Source: Methylobacteriaceae bacterium | Lineage (GTDB): Bacteria > Pseudomonadota > Alphaproteobacteria > Rhizobiales > Beijerinckiaceae | Reading direction: 5' to 3' | DNA: 11,407 nt | NCBI GenBank assembly: GCA_031272615.1 | Contig: JAISTL010000311.1 | Span: forward strand, 1-11,407 | Part shown: one piece after another, positions 8,169-11,407 of the stretch | Position numbering within the stretch: position 1 is the first letter of the stretch | How the letters are laid out: the number at the start of each line of letters is the position of its first letter | Made by a program: the position numbers and the translations under genes | Notes under the pieces: model-generated | What the model saw: the letters and a program-made list of their open reading frames with translations, nothing else | The model's database searches: none | What the model was told of the DNA's origin: nothing

Positions 8169-8200
8169 CGTCACCCACGAGCGTGAGCGAAGCAATCCGG
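8169..8200 (+). repeat. Dispersed direct repeat, copy 2
   Basis: The second copy of the 32-nt unit, same orientation, 30 of 32 identical to copy 1. The sequence just after it (TCGTCCA, 8205-8211) is the reverse complement of TGGACGA (8088-8094), which follows copy 1. The intervening 124-nt segment is thus partly bounded by inverted sequence as well as direct repeats. Confidence 0.75.
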
Positions 8201-8228
8201 TCCTTCGTCCACCGGGCGCATTCTATCT

Positions 8229-8242
8229 ATGCACAAGTGCAT
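8229..8242 (+). promoter_or_regulatory. Inverted repeat upstream of the mscL promoter
   Basis: ATGCAC-AA-GTGCAT is a 6-2-6 inverted repeat ending 8 nt before the proposed -35 box. The placement suits an activator or repressor operator. No specific regulator is recognised. Confidence 0.35.
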
Positions 8243-8250
8243 TAAATCCG

Positions 8251-8280
8251 TTGGCAAACGCCGTGAACTGCGGCTATAAG
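8251..8280 (+). promoter_or_regulatory. Sigma70-like promoter for mscL
   Basis: TTGGCA (8251-8256, 5 of 6 to consensus) and TATAAG (8275-8280, 5 of 6) are separated by 18 nt. The start would be near 8287, leaving a leader of about 106 nt. In that leader CGCCGCC (8301-8307) can pair with GGCGGCG (8331-8337). Confidence 0.55.
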
Positions 8281-8392
8281 GCATGTCGACCGGGTGAATG
8301 CGCCGCCTCGAACCGGAGAGACTGCCCGACGGCGGCGTGAACGTTTTCCGCGTGGGCGACTGTGCGCCGCATGAGTAGGGAGTTACAAGAAA

Positions 8393-8818
8393 ATGCTGAG
8401 AGAATTCAAAGAATTCATATCCCGTGGTAATGTCATGGACATGGCTGTCGGTATCATCATCGGCGCCGCTTTTACAGCCATTGTCGGGTCTTTGGTGGCC
8501 GACATCATCATGCCCCTGGTCGGTGTTTTGTTGAGTGGAGTCGATTTTGCGGATTGGTTCATCGCCCTTGACGGCGGCAAATACGCCTCGCTCAAGGCCG
8601 CCAAGGATGCCGGCGCCCCGGTGCTGAGCTACGGCGTCTTCATCAATGCCGTCATCAATTTCCTCATTGTCGCCTTCGCGGTGTTCCTCATCGTCAAGGG
8701 CGTCAACAGGATGAAGCGCCCCGCCGCAAATCCGCCGGCGGCTCCCGACGCTCCTCCGCCGCCCCCGCCGCAGGATATCGTTCTTCTCACGGAAATCCGC
8801 GACCTGCTGAAGAAATAG
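8393..8818 (+). CDS. mscL: Large-conductance mechanosensitive channel MscL
   Basis: Inner-membrane homopentameric channel (141 aa; E. coli MscL 136) that opens under membrane tension to release solutes during hypo-osmotic shock. The amphipathic N-terminal helix ([13 protein letters not shown]) is followed by TM1 (about 16-40, with the gate region [15 protein letters not shown]). A periplasmic loop carries the [16 protein letters not shown] insert, then TM2 spans about 80-102 ([21 protein letters not shown]). A proline-rich linker with six consecutive prolines joins to the conserved cytoplasmic bundle helix [17 protein letters not shown] (8378-8382) lies 10 nt upstream of the ATG. It has its own likely promoter and appears monocistronic, convergent with the autotransporter gene. 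The loop resembles alphaproteobacterial MscL as I recall it. Confidence 0.95.
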   Translation: MLREFKEFISRGNVMDMAVGIIIGAAFTAIVGSLVADIIMPLVGVLLSGVDFADWFIALDGGKYASLKAAKDAGAPVLSYGVFINAVINFLIVAFAVFLIVKGVNRMKRPAANPPAAPDAPPPPPPQDIVLLTEIRDLLKK

Positions 8819-8834
8819 CCGGACGCCTTCCGGC
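8818..8834 (+). terminator. Short hairpin at the mscL stop codon
   Basis: GCCGGA (8818-8823) pairs with TCCGGC (8829-8834) around a 5-nt loop, starting at the last base of the stop codon. No T tract follows. It may help end or protect the mscL message together with the hairpin at 8857-8886. Confidence 0.35.
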
Positions 8835-8844
8835 AACTCCGGTC

Positions 8845-8886
8845 CACATAAACAAAGCGGACCCGGTGGTTCCATGCCGGGTCCGC
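8845..8886 (-). terminator. Intrinsic terminator for the autotransporter gene
   Basis: GCGGACCCGG (8857-8866) and CCGGGTCCGC (8877-8886) form a perfect 10-bp stem with a 10-nt loop. Read on the minus strand the stem is followed by TTTGTTTATGTG (complement of 8845-8856), a good T-rich tract. On the plus strand no T tract follows, so it would be a weaker stop for mscL. It lies 158 nt beyond the autotransporter stop. Confidence 0.65.
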
Positions 8887-8940
8887 TGATGTCCGCCTGT
8901 CCACGGGCCGACTACCCGGAGGCTCATGAACGACGGATCG

Positions 8941-9024
8941 GGAATAGCGGTGTTGGTCGGGCCGACGGTTCCGGTCTTCCCTCGTTTAAAGACCGGAACC
9001 GGTTGCGGCCGCGTCCGCTATTCC
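8941..9024. repeat. Nested inverted repeat with four-way folding potential
   Basis: An outer perfect pair GGAATAGCGG (8941-8950) / CCGCTATTCC (9015-9024) encloses an inner perfect 12-bp pair GGTTCCGGTCTT (8967-8978) / AAGACCGGAACC (8989-9000) with a 10-nt loop. The two spacers each carry their own palindrome: GTCGGGCCGAC (8956-8966) on one side and GCGGCCGC (9005-9012) on the other. No T tract follows on either strand. It lies 19 nt beyond the autotransporter stop. Function is unknown: possible mRNA 3' protection, a REP-type element or a mobile-element remnant. Confidence 0.65.
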
Positions 9025-9043
9025 ATAGAGGTATTGCCGAGTG

Positions 9044-11407
9044 TCAGAACCTCACGGCGAAGCCGATACGCCCGGTGACGGCGTGGGAGCGCCGGCCGTT
9101 GATGGATGACATCGCCTCCACCTCGCCGAAGATGCGGAACCGGCCGTTCTTCCACGTATGGCTGACGCCGAGGGCGAGGCCGCCCCAGTTCCGCTCGCGT
9201 TCGTTGCCGACGGCAACGTTCGCCACCTTCAGTTTCCGCTTGTTGCTGAACTCGTGATAGAGGTTGAGCGTGCTGTAGAGCCGGGTCTCGGAATACTCGC
9301 CGGCGGCGTTGAACCGGGAGGTGGTATAGGCGGCTTCCACGCCGACCCGGCCCCGAAGCGAGGTGTTGTCATCAAACTCATAGCGGTTGTTGAAACGGTC
9401 GGTGATGTCCTTGAAGTTTACGGTGCCGTAGATGAGCTGCGCCTGGGGCGTCAGGCTGAAGGACGGCGTGATGCGGAAGGTGTGGCCGACTTCGGCGGAC
9501 GCGGCCCAGCCGAAGGCTTTGGCCTTGTTGGCCAATGGGCCGAGGGCGTCGGCCTTGATGTCGGTGTCGAACCACACGGCCCTGCCGTGCAGGTCGACAT
9601 AGGTGCCGGAGTCGTTGAACCAGGTCATGGTCGCCCCCAGGCCGTAGCGGCGGATATCGAGAGAGCCGTTGCCGTGCACCGATTTGGCGTCGACGGCGGC
9701 GCCGCCGTAGAACACGTTCAACCCGGCGAGCAGGTGGCTTTCATCCTTGTCGTACAGCATGGCGTCGAAGCCGGAGCGGATTTGCCAGTCATTGGCGGTG
9801 GAGGCCACGCCGGTGGTCGACTTGTCGGGTTTGAAGGTGGCGCGGCTGCCGCGCACATCGGCCCACATGAACAGCGGCCGTCCTTCGTCATCGGTGGGTG
9901 CCGCCACGGGTTGAAGGCCCGGGAGATCGGCGCTCACCGCTACCGGAGCGTAGCCGGAGGCGTTGGACGGGAGGATGCTGCCGGTCACCGCGGTGGCGCC
10001 GGAATTGACGATGAAGCGTCCGCCGATACGCTGGTGGAAGGATTCCATGTTCATGATGCCTTCCGAGAGCACGGTGGCATAGGCTTCGGCCATCGGCACG
10101 AACGGCTGGTAGCGTAATGCCGGAGCAACCGGCGCGGCGGGTGTGGCCGGAGCGGGTGCGGGAGTGACGCCGCCGGTGTGGGTGGCTCCGCCGTTATTGT
10201 TGTCGTTGTTGCCGCCGTTGTCGGGAGGTTTCGGCGCGGCGCGGGAGCGCAGATACCAGTCCCCGTCATTGGCGTCGGCCACTCCGCCCTGTTCCAGGGT
10301 GTAGCCGTAGGCTCCGGCCACCACGGCCTCTTTGCCGTCGTCCGTCTGATAGTCGCCCGCAAGGGTCAGCACCGCGCCGGAAGTTCCCTCCACATCGACC
10401 ACCTTGATGCCGTCGCCCGAGGTGAGGGCGCCGCTGCCGCCGGCGTTGGCCACATGGAGTGTGGCCGCGCCGGAGGAATTGCCCTTGATATGGATGAGGT
10501 CGGTGGGCGAGGCGTCGTCGTCGAGTTTGGTATTGAGGTAAATCGTCCCACCGGTGCCGGAAAAGTCGCCGTCCAGAGTGAGGGTGGTAAACATGCCGTC
10601 GTTACGGGCGGAGAAACGCAGCGTGCTGTCATTGAGCGCCAGGTTGGTGAGCCGGGAATCGCCGGGTATGGTCCACGTGCTGTTGTTGCTCATGTTGAGG
10701 TTGAAGAAGCTGGTGGTGGCGGGGTCGCTGTCGGCGTCGGTCACGGTGTAGTTGGAGACGCCGTTGAAGGTGGAGTTGTCGGCGTTGACAATCAGTTTTG
10801 CCGGGAGTTTCGGCAGCGTGCCGTCGGTGACTTCGAAGGCAACATCCCCGTTGCTGACCATCGTCGTACCGGTGAGGTTCACCGTCAGGAGTCCGTTGGT
10901 GTGGCGGATGCCGACATGGGAGGATGTGATGCTGGAGTTGTTGGCGGTCACCACGGCGGAATTGGTGGATGAACCGCCGTAGCCGTAAATTCCGACGCCC
11001 ACGGTGTCGCCGGTCACGGTCATGACCGTGTTGTTCAGGACTACCCCAGTAGGATAATAATCGCTGTTGGTGGCCGCTGCCTTGACGCCCATGGCGGTGT
11101 CGCCGGTCACCGTGATTTTGGCGGAGTCGCTGATGATGATGTTGGCGCCGTATTCCGCCACGAATGCTGTCGCTGTGTTGGAAGCCCCCGTGCCGGTAAT
11201 GGTGATGTCCGCGGTGGTGAAGGTGATTTGGGAGGGAACGGCGTCCCTGAGTTTGGTGGACCATGCATAGACGCCCTGGACAGCACTTCCGGTGAGAGTC
11301 ATCACGGTGTTGCCGGAAATTGCGATCTGGGCGCCGTTGGTTATGGAAAAACCGGTGGTGTTGCGGATGGTGTCGCCGCCGGCGCCGTCAAGCGTGAGAG
11401 CCAAATC
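9044..11407 (-). CDS. Type Va autotransporter adhesin, C-terminal 787 residues (5' end outside window)
   Basis: Secreted/outer-membrane autotransporter; the frame is open to the window edge, so the signal peptide and start are not visible. The visible N-terminal part is a beta-helix passenger with about 31-residue repeats (10982-11326). A pertactin-like passenger end follows, with LTLDGDFSGTGGTIYL, then DLIHIKGNSSG, and closes at GDWYLRS. An Asn/Gly then Pro/Ala-rich linker (about 10115-10240, PPDNGGNNDNNNGG and PAPAPATPAAP) leads to a helix region (SEGIMNMESFHQRIGGRF) and a beta-barrel translocator of about 276 residues (9044 to about 9873, starting near MWADVRGSR). It ends in GFAVRF with the terminal Phe expected for BAM recognition. 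No protease or lipase motif is seen, so an adhesin-type role is inferred. It converges on mscL. Confidence 0.88.
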   Translation of the reverse strand, partial: DLALTLDGAGGDTIRNTTGFSITNGAQIAISGNTVMTLTGSAVQGVYAWSTKLRDAVPSQITFTTADITITGTGASNTATAFVAEYGANIIISDSAKITVTGDTAMGVKAAATNSDYYPTGVVLNNTVMTVTGDTVGVGIYGYGGSSTNSAVVTANNSSITSSHVGIRHTNGLLTVNLTGTTMVSNGDVAFEVTDGTLPKLPAKLIVNADNSTFNGVSNYTVTDADSDPATTSFFNLNMSNNSTWTIPGDSRLTNLALNDSTLRFSARNDGMFTTLTLDGDFSGTGGTIYLNTKLDDDASPTDLIHIKGNSSGAATLHVANAGGSGALTSGDGIKVVDVEGTSGAVLTLAGDYQTDDGKEAVVAGAYGYTLEQGGVADANDGDWYLRSRAAPKPPDNGGNNDNNNGGATHTGGVTPAPAPATPAAPVAPALRYQPFVPMAEAYATVLSEGIMNMESFHQRIGGRFIVNSGATAVTGSILPSNASGYAPVAVSADLPGLQPVAAPTDDEGRPLFMWADVRGSRATFKPDKSTTGVASTANDWQIRSGFDAMLYDKDESHLLAGLNVFYGGAAVDAKSVHGNGSLDIRRYGLGATMTWFNDSGTYVDLHGRAVWFDTDIKADALGPLANKAKAFGWAASAEVGHTFRITPSFSLTPQAQLIYGTVNFKDITDRFNNRYEFDDNTSLRGRVGVEAAYTTSRFNAAGEYSETRLYSTLNLYHEFSNKRKLKVANVAVGNERERNWGGLALGVSHTWKNGRFRIFGEVEAMSSINGRRSHAVTGRIGFAVRF
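10982..11326 (-). repeat. About 31-residue beta-helix repeats in the autotransporter passenger
   Basis: The motif (V/I/M)-T-(V/I/L)-T-G recurs with its final T-G at visible residues 39-40, 71-72, 101-102 and 132-133, spacings of 32, 30 and 31. Each unit continues with a short turn such as VQGVYA, AMGVKA or GVGIYG. This is the coil-by-coil pattern of a right-handed beta-helix. The DNA copies are diverged, not recent duplications. Confidence 0.6.

Noticed and set aside
8045..8200. CRISPR array from the two 32-nt repeats
   Set aside because: Only two copies, a 92-nt spacer that itself contains repeats, and no cas genes nearby.
8059..8340. 93-residue plus-strand frame in the araD-mscL gap
   Set aside because: It starts inside repeat copy 1 and runs through copy 2, the hairpin and the mscL promoter. 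The translation is low complexity (Trp/Gly/Thr) and there is no ribosome site at its GTG.
9158..10972. Plus-strand open frames opposite the autotransporter gene (9158-10117 and 10178-10972)
   Set aside because: Gly/Val/His-rich shadow translations antisense to a protein with clear passenger and barrel features; no domain or ribosome-site support.
11015..11030. Perfect 16-bp palindrome CACGGTCATGACCGTG
   Set aside because: It lies inside the autotransporter coding sequence and encodes the recurrent VMTV beta-helix motif; the symmetry follows from codon choice.
11402..11404. TTG as the autotransporter start codon
   Set aside because: The frame stays open to the window edge, there is no signal peptide after this codon, and the sequence there is already beta-helix passenger.

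Overview
The window is GC-rich (roughly 60%), gene-dense Gram-negative DNA from a proteobacterium. Periplasmic-binding-protein transport and a type V autotransporter show the double membrane. The sugar genes resemble the enterobacterial araFGH, galETK and araD proteins closely. MscL and the dispersed repeats look, from memory, more like those of alphaproteobacteria. I therefore place it only as Proteobacteria, tentatively Alphaproteobacteria with gamma-like sugar genes. No search could be run.

Layout: positions 1-121 hold a leader with a hairpin. Positions 122-3852 hold araF-araG-araH on the + strand, a complete ABC importer for L-arabinose (and D-galactose), with a strong intercistronic hairpin after araF. 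The unit ends at an intrinsic terminator (3897-3930). An extended -10 promoter (3869-3896) directly abuts that terminator and probably starts the next unit: galE-galT-galK-araD (4023-8036, +). A 356-bp gap (8037-8392) carries two copies of a 32-nt direct repeat flanking a hairpin, then an inverted repeat and a sigma70-like promoter for mscL (8393-8818, +). The convergent gap 8819-9043 holds a minus-strand intrinsic terminator and a nested inverted repeat that could fold as a four-way structure. Positions 9044-11407 (-) hold the C-terminal 787 residues of an autotransporter adhesin whose 5' end lies outside the window.

How it works together: AraF captures L-arabinose or D-galactose in the periplasm and AraGH imports it. 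GalK, GalT and GalE run the Leloir pathway, taking galactose to glucose-1-phosphate. AraD performs the last step of arabinose catabolism (L-ribulose-5-phosphate to D-xylulose-5-phosphate). araA, araB, galM and any regulator are absent from the window, so the arabinose route is incomplete here. The combination suits a cell living on plant arabinogalactan-type sugars. No wholly new system is evident. The most notable items are the promoter-terminator junction, the mixed gal/ara operon, the repeat module before mscL and the nested palindrome after the autotransporter.
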